Shown here: piece after piece, positions 49,401 to 62,429 of the stretch
How positions within the stretch are numbered: the first letter of the stretch is position 1
Layout: each line of letters opens with the position of its first letter
NCBI RefSeq assembly: GCF_035582795.1
Contig: NC_134396.1
Span: 33,709,683 to 33,773,682, forward strand
Source of the DNA: Mycteria americana
Lineage: Eukaryota > Chordata > Aves > Ciconiiformes > Ciconiidae
Reading direction: 5' to 3'
DNA: 64,000 nucleotides
Notes under the pieces: model-generated
Told to the model about the DNA's origin: nothing
The model's database searches: none
The model's input: the letters and a program-made list of their open reading frames with translations, nothing else
Program-made: the position numbers and the translations under genes

Positions 49401-52400
49401 AGCTCAGTATGAAATTTGTCTTGCCAATGTTCTTTTCATTAGATTGTTTCATACCTTTGTGCAGCATTGATACTTCCAAATATACCAATAGTAAGTACAA
49501 ATAACTTGCTTGTAATACTTAGTGAGAGGGGTCATCAGTACAGAACTTTGTTATTGCAGCAGAAGTTTCCAATCAAGGGGAGATTAATGTAAGAGCAAAC
49601 AAAAGGAAACTCCTAGAGAGTAAAAGTGTCATATTTATAGCTTCTTCAGAAGCAAATATTGGCTAGGAGTACTTTGGATTTCAGTAATATTTTACTGTTC
49701 TTTTATTTATGAAACATTTTGGTTGTACCGCTAAGATAATGACCAGTCATAACATGCAAATTAATTTATTATCTGAAATTCTAAAAGAGAATCATGTGTG
49801 TATGATGCACTGCACGATAAGGAAAAGAAAACGTTTCAACTCTTGGATATAGGCCCCCTCTTCCCTACCTTTCAAATGTTGTAAATTCATTAGCCATGTA
49901 GTCATTTCATGAGACTTAATTTAATGTAAAAATATACACCTTTCAAGTGTCCATGCACTGGATTGTCTTCCAGTATTAAAAGCTTTTTGTAATTGAAATA
50001 TTCAACTACTTAGGTCCAGTCTTTATTGTCAGTAGAATTGTAGTTGCATTATATCCACTGATTGTACCTCATTCAGATCTCCCAGCCATTATTTAATATC
50101 CTCTGTCTAATTCTGTGGGGAGAGGCTGGGTTATTTTAAAGATGATCTTACAGAAAAAAACCAGAGAAGGTCCCTTCACATGAGGCACCTAAAGCTGAAG
50201 ACCTGTCATGGTAGCATCACAAGAATTGTCTCCTGTGGAGGTACTGTGGTTTTGTGAAAGAGGGAACTTTTTTGTATCATCACGGTTTTAAAAGTTTAAA
50301 GTAGGTTGGCTAGGGTTTATTCTGGGGAGGACCATTGAATGGCTGAGTCAACAGACTGGGGCTCTTGAAGCAGGTCCAGCAGTGGCTTGTCAGTACTGTT
50401 CTGCCACAGCTGAGGTTTGCACTATGGACCAGGTCTGGATTGTGCAGCTCCACGGTCTCCCAGCTCTCATCTTGCATGTGTTCTCTGGTCTCAGCATGGG
50501 TTGAAGAAGCTCTGTAATGGCTGCAGACTTCACGACCACCAACCTAAAAGCTTCCACTAAGTTCTGGCTGCTTCCACGGTATATTTTGGGAATGTGAACT
50601 AGCGTGGTATCCTGTAAATAGAGAGATTATTCGTGCAGTTTTTGGAATGTGACTGTGGTGCTTGCTTTGAGGAAAATAAATGTAAAAGCACTAAATAACT
50701 CCTAAAATTCAAGAGGCAATATCAGAAAACTAGGAAATCTAGGGATAGGAATTAAATCTTACTTTCATAGCAGATGGTGCTTCTGATAGTACAAAATACT
50801 GACAAACAGCAGCCCTCAATTGGTGTCTCCTTCAGTATTGTGAGCAGCTTGCACCTGTCACTTGACCTAAATGTAGGCATCCTCCATCCTTCAATGAGTT
50901 TGGGCAATCCTGTTGTACCAACAGGCACATCTTCTGTCACATGGCCAGGGGCAGTTTGCGCAAGATTAGGGGTACTTCAGTCACTTCAAGCACTAATTCA
51001 GTGGTGCCTGCATGCGAGTCTTGCTGCAGAAGTTTTCTTCAGGTACACGGTGGAGAAGAGGCTGCAGGCATTCTCAAGCAGTGTCTCCTGGGCTGACAGA
51101 CCTGCCCTGTTACTTGCTCCTTCTGCAGATCTGAGGGGCCTACAGGAACAGAAATGGTGGTTTGAATGAATTGTTTTGGCTGTGAGATAGGCACCCCACC
51201 TTAGATAAATCTGCCCTCCTGGTATTTTGCATTGTGAATTCTGTTCCTTCTTAGGAACTGAACGCAATGTATGATTTCTGAACCAGACAGGTCATCAAAA
51301 ACAATACCAAGGTGTTGGAGACAACACTTCTACCAAATGTCAAGTCCTGGTTTGCATCTTAGCAAAAAACTGAGTAGGTACCAGATAAACCATTTTTTGT
51401 GTTGCACCGTATCTTGGTGAATTTCACTATGCAGTGGTCTAGTCCTCTGCTGATTTTGGCTAGCTGAGTGTGTTCTGGAATTGAGGTATTTCAGGCTGAC
51501 TTGTCAGCTCTGTGCAAACCCTAGCTGTCTGTCATTTTGGCATGTTTAAAGCAGTGTTGTGAAACTTAGCTCACCTGAGTCAGACTTTGTATTTGGTAAG
51601 AAGTGAAGGTGTGGATGTATGTTTGGGGTTGTTTTTTTTTTCCCCTCTCCTTGCTGTTTACCTTTGGTCTACTGTTTGTAAGCAACAGCTGGTAAATTCT
51701 TGTGGTAATTCACAGAGTTAATTAGCAAAGCTGTGGGTGACTGCATCTTCATTGCAGGTGGGGACCTGTATGTCCCTGTGTACAATGCCCGGTAAAGTTT
51801 GGCCAAGGACTGGGTTTAACAGTCATAAAAGAAAGGAGCCAGCAGTAAGTACAAACTTCAGGCTATAAGGTACCACGTTGAAAGAAGCAGACTGGAATGT
51901 CATTTTAGGTCTAATCTAATCCTGAAGAGCTTAACTTGTGTTGAGTGGAGCAGCGGAGATGAGGATCTTTGATACCCATTGCTTGCAGTTCATGGGGTAG
52001 GAAAATGCTGGTTTTCCTCTCTCTGTTATTAGATGACCACAGATGGGTAAGGGACCTGGGTGTGTGTTTGGGTACAGAGCCAAGTGATTTGCAAATATCT
52101 TACCTCAAGTTACTTGTGCTCTTTGTGGCTTGTGATATATGTTGTGATGCATGCAAGATTACATCCGTTTTCTGAATAAGCAAATATATTCTTAACAAGC
52201 GCATGGTGTCACTGTTGATTACTTTAGTAATAATCCAGTGAGGACACAGAACTAAATCAGTATACTCAGATTGTCCAGCAACAAAATTAGTTTAAGATAA
52301 TTGAGTTGAGGTTGTGGGGTTGACGCTTGGAGTGTATCTATAGACCTTGTGTTGAGAAAATTTAAGGTGGAGAATTCACTTTCTACCCAAGATCACAAGA

Positions 52401-53682
52401 GATCTTTTTTTCTGCTTGAGACCTGAGGATTTCCCTCCTCAGCAACAAAATTTTCCACTAGACAGGAGTTGGTAGAGAAACCATGCATAATGGAAAGTAT
52501 AAAATAATGTTGCTTTCTGTCCGAATGAGTGTGAATGCTTGACAGCCTGTTTGTTTTTAAGAAGCTGTTAAAGCTTCTCTTCCAACATCCCTACATATTA
52601 GAGAAAGCTGAGGAAGAAGTAAAATATGGTATGGCCCTTTGAAACCAAAAAACTGAGTCTCTTGTTCTTTGTTTGCTGGAATGAATTTTTGTGGCCATGA
52701 CTATTTTTTTAAAGGCTTGATTAAAGCCTCTTATTCAAAGTTGCCATTTAAGCAGACTGGCCTCTGCATCTCAAATCTTCCTGCTGTTCAGCAGGCTGCC
52801 TTGCATAGGAGAAGGCAAAGTGGGACATGTGGAAATGTACACATTGCTCTCTCTGTGATTTTCTTTTGCACTGTCTTTGGTTTCAGAGCACCTGGTCACA
52901 CTGCTGCAGGGCACACCTGGGCAGCTTTGGGTCAGTCGGGTGCCAGTACTGGTTAACATATTTTGTTTCCCTTGCGGCAGAAGTTCTTACAGCTCTATGG
53001 CATCTCCATCACAAAGCCAGGGCTACTTGATTTAATTCAGCTGAGATAAACTGCTTAGGTGACCAAAAAAAGGGACCTTCCTCATTTAGGACCTTTGGGA
53101 AAATCTAATAAAACTTTTCCGATTATCTTAAGGTGAGAAGAGCCAGAATCACCAAAAGGAATCTTCCTAGAGAACATTTAAAGGATTTTGAATTCATTCT
53201 GGCTCACGTAACCATGGCTATTACTTCCAGAGTTTTAAGCAAGTCTTAAAATATTTCTGGTTTTCTATCACTACAGCATTGGGGAACTAATACAAAATTT
53301 TTGTAGTAGCTCTTAACTCAAAACCACAACTGGCTTTTACATTGTGTGTGAATAAATTGTACAGAGCTAAAAATGCATTTACTTTTTTGCTCAACTGAAA
53401 TCTTTATTCATGCCTTAAAACATGTTTGAATCATTTATTTGCCAAGTTAATATACTGCGTGAGTTTTGCAGAGGATGGCTTTCTGAAAATGCATTTTATC
53501 GTACCTGCAGTCAGGCAAGAATCAAGAAGGTGAATTGAGGATAATGAGTACAGATTTCAGTAAAAACAGGGAGAAAGATGATGGGCTGACTGGGCGAGGA
53601 GCCTTGCCAGTCTGCTCTATTGAGAAAAATAATTGGTATCTACTGGAAATAAGTTTAATTATATTTCTTTCTGTTTTTTAAG
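46420..53682 (+). other. PTAR1: PTAR1 intron 1
   Basis: A 7.26-kb intron. The first part is CpG-rich, then the sequence becomes AT-rich. It contains an imperfect 21-bp-period duplication at 49314-49351. No further exon is needed, since the phases of exons 1 and 2 match. An open frame at 47162-47551 (129 codons) has no recognisable motif. Confidence 0.9.
49314..49351. repeat. short tandem duplication, 17 bp twice
   Basis: TGGTGTGATTGCAAATT occurs at 49314-49330 and again at 49335-49351, separated by four bases. Confidence 0.9.
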
Positions 53683-53852
53683 AGATGAAATTGGATTAAT
53701 ACCCTGCCCTGAAGCCAGGTATAACCGGAGCCCTATTGTCCTGGTAGAAAACAAGCTTGGTGTGGAGAGCTGGTGTGTCAAGTTTCTTTTGCCATATGTC
53801 CACAATAAACTTCTCCTCTACAGACAAAGACGACAATGGCTGAACAAAGATG
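53683..53852 (+). CDS. PTAR1: PTAR1 exon 2
   Basis: This exon is 170 nt after acceptor TTTCTGTTTTTTAAG, with donor G|GTAAGTTA. Its first base completes Ile29. It then encodes 56 residues, including DEIGLIPCPEARYNRSPIV and ENKLGVESWCVKFLLPYVH, and ends with one base of the next codon. This is the most conserved-looking part of PTAR1 in the window, nearly identical to the mammalian protein as I remember it. A CR1 LINE in the opposite orientation begins 61 bp past the exon. Confidence 0.97.
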
Positions 53853-53912
53853 GTAAGTTACCCAGTTGGAGAATAGTATCTTATGTGATTCTTAATGCAC
53901 CTTTTATTTATA

Positions 53913-54840
53913 ATAGAATCATAAAATCATTTAGGTTGGAAAAGACCCTTAAGATCATTGAGTCCAACCGTAAACCTAGCACTGCCAAGTCCACGGCTAA
54001 ACCGTGTCCCAAAGCGCCATGTCTACATGTCTTTTAAATACCTCCAGGGATGGTGACTCAACCACTTCCCTGGGCAGCCTGTTCCAATGCTTGAGAACCC
54101 TTTTGGTGAAGACATTTTTCCTCATATCCAGTCTAAACCCCTCCTGGCACAACTTGAAGCCATTTCCTCTTGTCCTATCACTTGTTATTTGGGAGAAGAG
54201 ACTGACACCCACCTCACTACAACCTCTTTTCAGGTAGTTGTAGAGAGCAATAAGGTCTTCCCTTAGCCTCCGCTTCTCCAGGCTAAACAACCCCAGTTCC
54301 CTCAGCCACTCCTCATCAGACTTGTGCTCCAGACCCTTCACCAGCTTCGTTGCCCTTCTCTGGACACGCTCCAGCACCTCAATGTCTCTCTTGTAGTGAG
54401 GGGCCCAAAACTGAACACAGTATTCCAGGTGCAGCCTCACTAGTGCCGGGTGCAGGGGCACGATCACTGCCCTAGTCCTGCTGGCCACACTATTTTTGAT
54501 ACAAGCCAGGATGCTATTGGCCTTCTTGGCCACCTGAGCACACTGCTGGCTCATATTCAGCTGGCTGTCAACCAGCACCCCCAGTTGCTTTTTTGCTAGG
54601 CAGCTTTCCAGCCACTCTTCCCCAAGCCTGTAGCGTTGCATGGGGTTGTTGTGACCCAAGTGCAGGACCCAGCACTTGGCCTTGTTGAATCTCATAAAAT
54701 TGCCCTCGGCCCATCGATCCAGCCTGTCCAGGTCCCTCTGCAGAGCCTTCCTACCCTCAAGCAGATCAACACTCCTGCCCAGCTTGCTGTTGTCTGCAAA
54801 CTTATTGAGGGTGCACTTGATCCCCTCATCCAGATAATTT
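53913..54840 (-). mobile_element. CR1 LINE, 5'-truncated, long open frame left
   Basis: The left border carries ATAGAATCATAAAATCATTTAGG, a CR1 3' tail in reverse. The minus strand keeps one frame open for 285 codons (53997-54854). It runs from [19 protein letters not shown], the reverse transcriptase FADD region, through [18 protein letters not shown] to the C-terminal [14 protein letters not shown]-like end. The FADD box reads FADN here, so the second catalytic Asp is replaced and the 5' half is missing. This is a young-looking but inactive copy, antisense to PTAR1. The right border is approximate. Confidence 0.95.
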
Positions 54841-55770
54841 ACTGTTTTTGACACTGCACTGGCCCTTCTTAAAGCCAGTTTAACCTGTTCTGAAAGAACT
54901 GAGTGTTACTGGGGGGGAGGGCAGGCTTTGGATTGTGCATCTTGGCAACCTAAACAAGTTGCAGGGTTGCTTACTTGAAAATGTAAATCCTTTCTCTCTT
55001 GCCTAAGCTGGAAGGGTTAGGGGGAGATGACTTATTTGGGTGAGTGATTTAGGGAAGTTATGTTAATCTTTACAGAAGGAATTTTGTCCTGCTTTCCTGA
55101 GTCAGAAGGAAAACTGTGGTGATGTGTGGATCTAAAGTAAGAAAGAAGTGCAGTGTTTTTCAGACATAGGGGTACCAGAAAGCATTAGTCCATACAGCTT
55201 GGTAATTGTAAAGTTTTATATCCTTTTTCATCTGTTTGGTTTGGTTTTTAGTTTGTTTTACTTGCATGAAAAATACTTCAGTATATGTTGTCTGTTTTGA
55301 ATGTTTTTGAAGAATTATGAACAGATGTGACATGGGAGACATTTCACTGCTTACAAAGTGTCCTATTCTGTTCAGAGTAAGAATGAAAAAGGGTAACTGT
55401 AGTTTAAGAAACTAATTTTTTTGTTCATGGTTTCAGGTCTCTTCTAAATAGCAGTCAGCATAAAAAATATTCTTACTTTAGGCTTATCTCAGTGTCTTAT
55501 TTCTGGTGTTTATTCCTGTTCTTTTCGAGGCTTCTTTCTAGTATCTTCTACCTGCTATGGCATTTTTAACATTTTTGTGTCCCAGAAAGAGGGATATCTT
55601 TTCTGTTGAAGAACACCCCATGACCACTCACAGAGTTCAGATCTTTTGTAGCTCACATGCTCATGGGTTTCAGTTTGGGGCTGTAACCATATTTTAATTT
55701 TTTTCTGTTTGCATGAAACTAACCTAATCCATAAAGCACTAGCTGTGTCTGTTGTGCTTTAAAATGACTG

Positions 55771-55790
55771 TCTTGGACTATCTTGGACTA
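55771..55790. repeat. 10-bp direct duplication
   Basis: TCTTGGACTA occurs twice in tandem. Confidence 0.9.
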
Positions 55791-58700
55791 TCTTCCCCTC
55801 CTGCAACATACCCAACAGCCACCATCCATTGGGTTGTGTTGACTGCAACTATAGCAAAGGTAGTCTCCCTGGTTACTTGATGAACTAGAGAGTTAAATAA
55901 TTGTTTTAAGTAGTGGGATCCTAGCAGACATCTGATGCAGACTCTAGCATCTAGTCATCATATAGCTAACATGCCATACCATCTTGAACAGATAAGTTTT
56001 GAGAGTAGGTCTGGGTAGATCAGGGAAAGAGGTCTGGTTAGTAACATCTCTTTCTTGATATAACTGCCATTTGCTTTTCTCTTCTTTACTTTTTCTTTAC
56101 TACAGTCTGTTTCACTTTAAGTGGATGAAGCCAGCTGTGCACTTATCCTCATTAAAGCATAGGGTAAGGGATGATCAGATGGTGTTAGTTGAGTCTATAA
56201 ATGTGCACTTGAGCTTCTTTTGCATTCAGGGATGATAGAGAAAGAAGATTGAGGTCTTTAGTGAATCTTGGCAAGGGAACATTCTTATGGCAATGAACGT
56301 TGCCTACTTTTGTTTGCCTGAGGGCAGGATCTAGTGTTACTAAACAGACTTTGATTCCTTATTACAAACACGTGGATATATAACGCAAGCATTTTGAAAA
56401 GAGTAACATTAAATGGCAGAGAAGTTTTGTAATATGAGCATGGGTGTGCTTGCCTTCTAGTGGATGGGGAGAGGTCATACATAGGAACTTTTTACCTCTT
56501 TGCAAGCCAGATCATGATAAAGAGGAACCCATTCCACTGGCAACACACAGCACATCCAGTGCTGGCTGTGTACTTTGGGTGGTGTTAGAGTAACAAAGCA
56601 CTGGCTTGATACTTGAGTTAATTCTCCATTCAAAAGAGTAGCTTAAGAAAGTTGAAGTGTTTTCATGTGTTGCTGGGTATGACTGACCTGTTGATTGTCT
56701 GTATATTATTTTTGTCTAATGGATTTTTTGTGTTTCTGTTCCCCCTCCCCCCCCCAACAGAGGGTTGATGTCATGTCATTATGTGTTTATCTAGAAAAGG
56801 GTTTCGTGCACTTTGTAAATTTTACATTGCCCTTTATTTTTTATTTTTCACATAATTTATTTTCTTTAATATGATTTTTTCATTACAGACGTCTTTAAAA
56901 TACTTTTATTCCTAGGGGATGTGTATTTCTAACATAAGTAACTTCCATTTCTTCCTTGGTATCTGTGGTTTATGGTTGGACCTAGTAAGACCTGGATCTC
57001 TTTCATAGCTGCCACCAAGTTGCTGCTGATGCATTCAGTTCTGATAGAAACCAGTGATGGTGATCTGATTGCAAATTCAGAATTTATAATGCAGATGATT
57101 ATAAAATTCAATAATGAGTTTTAATATAAGGAATATAAATAATGATGACTCTGACATGTAAAACAAATTTTAGCATTTAAAGAAGTGAACCTGCTAGCAC
57201 AGGCAGGTTTGGCAAGACCAGCATTCTCATTGCAGTGTTTTTTGCAGGTCTGAGGTAGGAGTTTGTGAGATGTATTTTGATTATGCTGCAGATCTTCTGC
57301 AGGGAGACTTTTCATTTCAGTCTGAAGTGTTACAGAAGAGTCCTCCCCTAGAAATTGCCACGCAGACAAAAACTTGTTTCAAGCCAAAATACGAACCACT
57401 GAGATTTGTGTCACTCTTGCACTGGGAGCCTGGAGACCACTAATAGCTCAAGGGCACCCTGCTCCATTCACACCAGTCCAGGCACTTTGTTGTGGTGGCA
57501 CTGTGGCACATGCCTATTCTGCCAGGATGGTATGGTGCGCTGACTGCTTGAAGAGTGTCTCTGCTTCCCTCCCAGTCAAAGCCTTGCAGAACCCTTCCTC
57601 TCAAAATGCAGATCATAAAAATGTGTTGGTAAATACTGGAGTGGCATGAAGTTTAGGTTACTACTTGTTTGGTTTTCTTCTTTTGGAAAGGAAACTCCAT
57701 TCTCCTTTGCTTCAGTTACAAAAGTCAGTTTAAAATGTGTGAGAAGAGGTCATCTACAGCATTTTCATGTCTGTTGAGGTTTCGTGTCACCACTGTAAAA
57801 CACAATTAGGACCTCCATGTTAATAACCTGTTTGTAAAGCAAGGTACAGCTTATAGAGTTTAGTATGTTTTACCATTTGATAGGAAATTTTAGCAGAAAC
57901 TGAACTGCAGTGATTGAGGGAATAAAGACAGAAGTCTTTCCCAGATGGACTTACAGAATTGTCTCTAACATGGCATAAGTAGGCATACTCTACCAAGAGA
58001 TGTTACGTTTTCTGTATGTTTAGAATATCCTCAAGGATTTTCCTCCAAATTCCTTTTTGTAGGCAAAAGTGCATGCTTGGAATTTGGCAAGGTAGTTGTT
58101 TTCTTCTGAATGTAGTGAAGGCATAGATTTGTTTATTACTGCTGCAAAACTCAGTTGCATATTCTGTTGATACTTGTAATAAACAGTGATTGCAAATGTA
58201 GTCTCTCAACCTGTTTTGTGTTGTTCGAATTACTGTAAGCCATTTTAAATAGGACAGAGAAGAAAAACAGGGTGCTGATTCAACTGTCTGCTTTCAGATG
58301 TGGTGTCTGACTCTTTTCTGGTAGGATCCTGGAAGAAGGAAGTGCTTTATAGTCAGTCATTGATGGCTTACTGCAACAGATGTTTAATTTAGTTGTGGTT
58401 TCTTTTGGATACTTGGAATCCACAATCATGACTACTTCTCTTCTTGCTATTGTTCCAGTTTAGAAATCCTAATTTTACAATATGTTTTTATCCCTTCTCC
58501 AATATTTTTTAAATATATGCATGCATGTTATTTGCATTATCACAAGATGGTTTTCTGAAATTGCTACAAACTTCTTTTTTTACGCAAAGTATTGTTGTGC
58601 ATACTCCCATAATATCCTTACTTACCATAAATTTGTGTTTCCACTTTTACAACTCTCTTCTGAAAAGCACATCTTAGTGTGACACACTTACAAAAATAAA

Positions 58701-61700
58701 AATCTGGATACAGACATACTTAAAAAGAAAATGGGCTAAAAACATATTGTCAAATTTGCAGCTGGGGAGACTTTCATGTACAAAAGGATGTATACGTTGT
58801 GAGCACCTATGATGCTAGTTTGCTTAAAATGTATCCAGCAGAAAGTACTTTTAAATTGTAGATATAAGTCATTGTTTTTTGTTACTGACACAGAAGGAAC
58901 TAGCTGGCAACTACTATCATTGTGTGCCAGATCTGTCATAAGACTTTCTATTGAAAAGTGGCTCAGAGGTTACTAAAATTCTGTCATTTGACATCTCTGG
59001 CTCAGAATCCACACTTCATGAAATCTTCATCTGTTACTTGTTGCACAAAGCATCAAAGAACATCAACATGAAAGAACTGGGTATTGCATTGAGAAACATT
59101 ACATGTTTCCTTTTGTCTGCTTCTTTCCTTTGATAATGTTCAGGATACGGTGAACCTCTGTAATGGGAAAACGGAGAAGATGGTAAACTTCTGCTTAAGT
59201 TGGGCTCGGTTTAATGCTGTTCCAGACCTTTGACATTACCAGAATAGTCATGTTAACTGGAAATCATGACTTAGTAGGATAAACAAACTATATTGTTCTA
59301 AGTGGAGTCATGTAGGCTATGCAAACCATTTCTAAAAAGTATTCAAAAGACTGAACTAGGTTGTAATAAGCTTTTGCTTAATGTGTCCTGTCAACCATAG
59401 CATATGCAGTGGTAGTACCTAATAACTACTAAAACCATTATTGTTTTTAGAAAAACCAACACTCGAAAGTTCAGAATTTTTTATGACTTAATTCAGAACT
59501 GCCTCTAATCCTGTTCTTTGTTGCAACGTTTTGCTGCGGTTCCGCTTTTCTTCTTATCCTGCACTGCACAGTTTAATTTACCTTTCCCTCCTACAGCAAA
59601 CACCTTTCCCACCTGTAACAAATGAAGAAGTCCTGCAGAAGTCTCCTTTATTGCACAGTCCTGTTGCATTGATACTTAGCCATGGTTGAGCCTTAGAGCC
59701 TTTAGATGCAGCCCACTGACCTCTTGGCAAAATAAGTAGCTGAAAATAAAGTTCACCGTGGGAATTGTCAATCAACCTAGATTTGATGCGCTGAACTCTT
59801 CATAATAGGTTTCAAAAATTATACTAAGCCAGCAATTTTCTGGCAGTCTAGATTAAATACAATTTACAGCAAGTTTAAAATACATGTGACTCTCTTGTCT
59901 AGGGGAGACGCTAGTATTAAAGTTTTTTGTGTTTGGTTTTTTTTGGGTTTGGTGGGGTTTGTTGTTGTTTGTTTGTTGTAATAATCACCAGTTGGTGAGA
60001 AAGTTGGCTGGATGGGGTAAAAATGCAATTAACCGAATAGAGGTATTTAGCCTTGCTTTGTGTTAGCAACAAAGCTTGTAATTCCTGAGGTTTTTTTTTC
60101 TTTTTTTTCACCCCCCCTTGAAGAAACTCTCAGTTGCCATGTAGTAGGTACTGTGAATTTGATTTAAAGAAGGTTTGTTACCTTGGAAGAGTTGTTATTA
60201 TTAGCTCTTGGCCTGTTGCATTTTGAAGGTCATTTTGTGTGTATTGTTTATGCCACAAGGTAATAATAGCAGAATAATCAGAGCATTTGATTATGATATT
60301 TGTGATATGTAAAATTGAGAGACTTTAAAAATATAGAATAACTACTAATATTTTGAGAAGGTAAAATGGAAAACCTACATGAAACAATGACAGCTCACAA
60401 CTATAGATCCTTATAAAACTGGTGTTTTGTTAAATGTTGCCAGTGAAGCTTTTGAATGCAAAATTGAAACAGTAGCCAGCAAAACACTTAGTAGATGTTT
60501 AATTTTACATATGTGAGTAATCCTGAGTATTTCAATTGGGCAATTCATCTGACTAAAATTAAATAGGTGTTGAAGTATTTTGCTGGTTCAGGTTCAGAGA
60601 TTGGGTAAGTCAAAGAAAAAGCTTTGTAGCAAATTAGGTAGCAAATTAGGAAATAGCTTTGAATATAAGAAATATTCATTCCCTGGCAAGAAAGAGGAAG
60701 TCTTTCATTAAAGTAAAAAAAAAAACCTCAATGAAAACTCATGAAAATAGAAAGTTAAGTTAGTTCCTTGAGGTAACTTATAAAATATCACCATAACAGT
60801 GTAGTGCAAAATCGACAGAGTACACTAAAGAAATTCCCCCTCTGCCCCGCATTATATGATGGCATAACATGTTCCTCATAGGCAGGAACATCATGGGAAA
60901 CACAAAATTACTTTGTTGGACATAAACAAATGAGCAGTCATACAGTAATATACAAAGGTATTCCACTTTTTAACCCACTTAAATATTAACTTCTCTCAAA
61001 GCCTTAGTTGAGAGATATATGAAGCCATGTTCCTTTGCATTTTGAATTAATGTGCTCCATTATTGTTGCATTTCATCAGTGACTTTTTAAAATTTCCTTT
61101 TACCGTCATATTAGCTGCACTAACCAGAGATCTAGTTCCATGAGAGACCCTCTTTTTTCCTTTTCCTTTTTTCCCTTAAGTGCCTCTTATTTGCTGGAGA
61201 TCACCTGGAGTATAGTCTATTTAGTATGTTAAATGCAGGGTGATTAGGAGAGAAAGTAGCCCAACTTTCTTGGCAGTAAAAGCCTGGGCAGTCACATTCA
61301 GTTTTGAAGCAAGTTTATTCTTACTCAGTTACAAAATTACCATGTAAGTTTAAGAATTGTGATTGCAGGACAGGTTAACTGATCTGATGCTGTGTCTCCT
61401 GAGAGCGGAGGTTAAGGGAACCAATGCAGTGACAGTCCTTACTATCTCAAGCTTAAGTGGAGATGCCTCGTGAATCCCCCCTGTTACCCTGGTGGGACCC
61501 AAAACTGCTCACATAGTGCAGCGGAGTGCAAAGGGAAAGGAAAGACTAGGTTACAATGGAACTGTATACCTCAGTCTTGTTTTCACAACATTGTTAAAAG
61601 TAAGTGTAATATGTAAATCTACAGTCTGTGCAGTGCTTAAATGCAGGGATGCAAACAAATGTTCTGTTTGTTCTTTTTTTAGTGAATTAGTCTTAAAACC

Positions 61701-62362
61701 TGAGTCTGGAGCAAGGCTTCAGAATGTATTTAAAGTGTTTTCTTTGCAGGTAGATAGTTATTTTGTGATCCTAATTCATGGTTATAGTGTTTCATTTTCT
61801 TAGCTACAGTTTTTTTTTATAGTATGTGTATTTTTTTAACAGTATAGTATATGGCAGCCATCTGCAGCTCAGACTTGTACTGAAATAGTAGGGTATGTTT
61901 TTAATGGTACTATCTTTTTTTAGAAACTGTTGGATTTCCTGTGAAGAATTTTGTGTTTATGATAGGTACCGTGTGTCTGCAATTTAAATCACTAAATACC
62001 CAAGGATTATATGTAATGGCTGTCCCTCGCTGAGGGCATACTGTATGTTTATTATAGCAGTACAGGTAGAAGTCAGAAATTTCCAGCTGCAAACTTCTTA
62101 GAAGTGAGTTGTTAGCAAGACAGAAGTACATTATTTTCAATAATCAAAAGGGAGGATATAGCAGATTTTGCTCCCTCTTAAATTAAGCTAGCATTTCTTC
62201 TGGGATGAGACAGAGCAGTGTTTTGCAGAAGTGGGCATCCATAGGTACAGCAGCCTGCGGAGGAGAGACTTTGAGGAAGGACAGAGAGTAAGGGAGTGCA
62301 GAGGGAACGCCATTGTGTGCGGATCATTACTAATCTTTGTGTCTCTTGTTCAATCGTTTTAG

Positions 62363-62429
62363 AGCTGATAGATATCACGTGTACCCTGCTGCTGCTGAAC
62401 CCTGACTTCACCACTGCTTGGAATGTGAG
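62363..62429 (+). CDS. PTAR1: PTAR1 exon 3, first PPTA repeat core
   Basis: This exon is 67 nt after acceptor TGTTCAATCGTTTTAG, with donor AG|GTATGT. It completes a Glu codon, then encodes 21 residues ending in LLLLNPDFTTAWNV, and leaves two bases (AG) of the next codon, expected to be Arg. The LNP-x-F/Y-T-T/A-W-N segment is the core of the protein prenyltransferase alpha-subunit (PPTA) repeat. The following exon is not in the window. Confidence 0.97.

Larger units (their letters stand above)
53853..62362 (+). other. PTAR1: PTAR1 intron 2
   Basis: An 8.5-kb intron holding an antisense CR1 at 53913-54840, a 10-bp duplication at 55771-55790, and a C-run with a strong-looking cryptic acceptor at about 56745-56760. 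The rest is AT-rich unique-looking sequence. The phases of exons 2 and 3 match directly. Confidence 0.9.
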
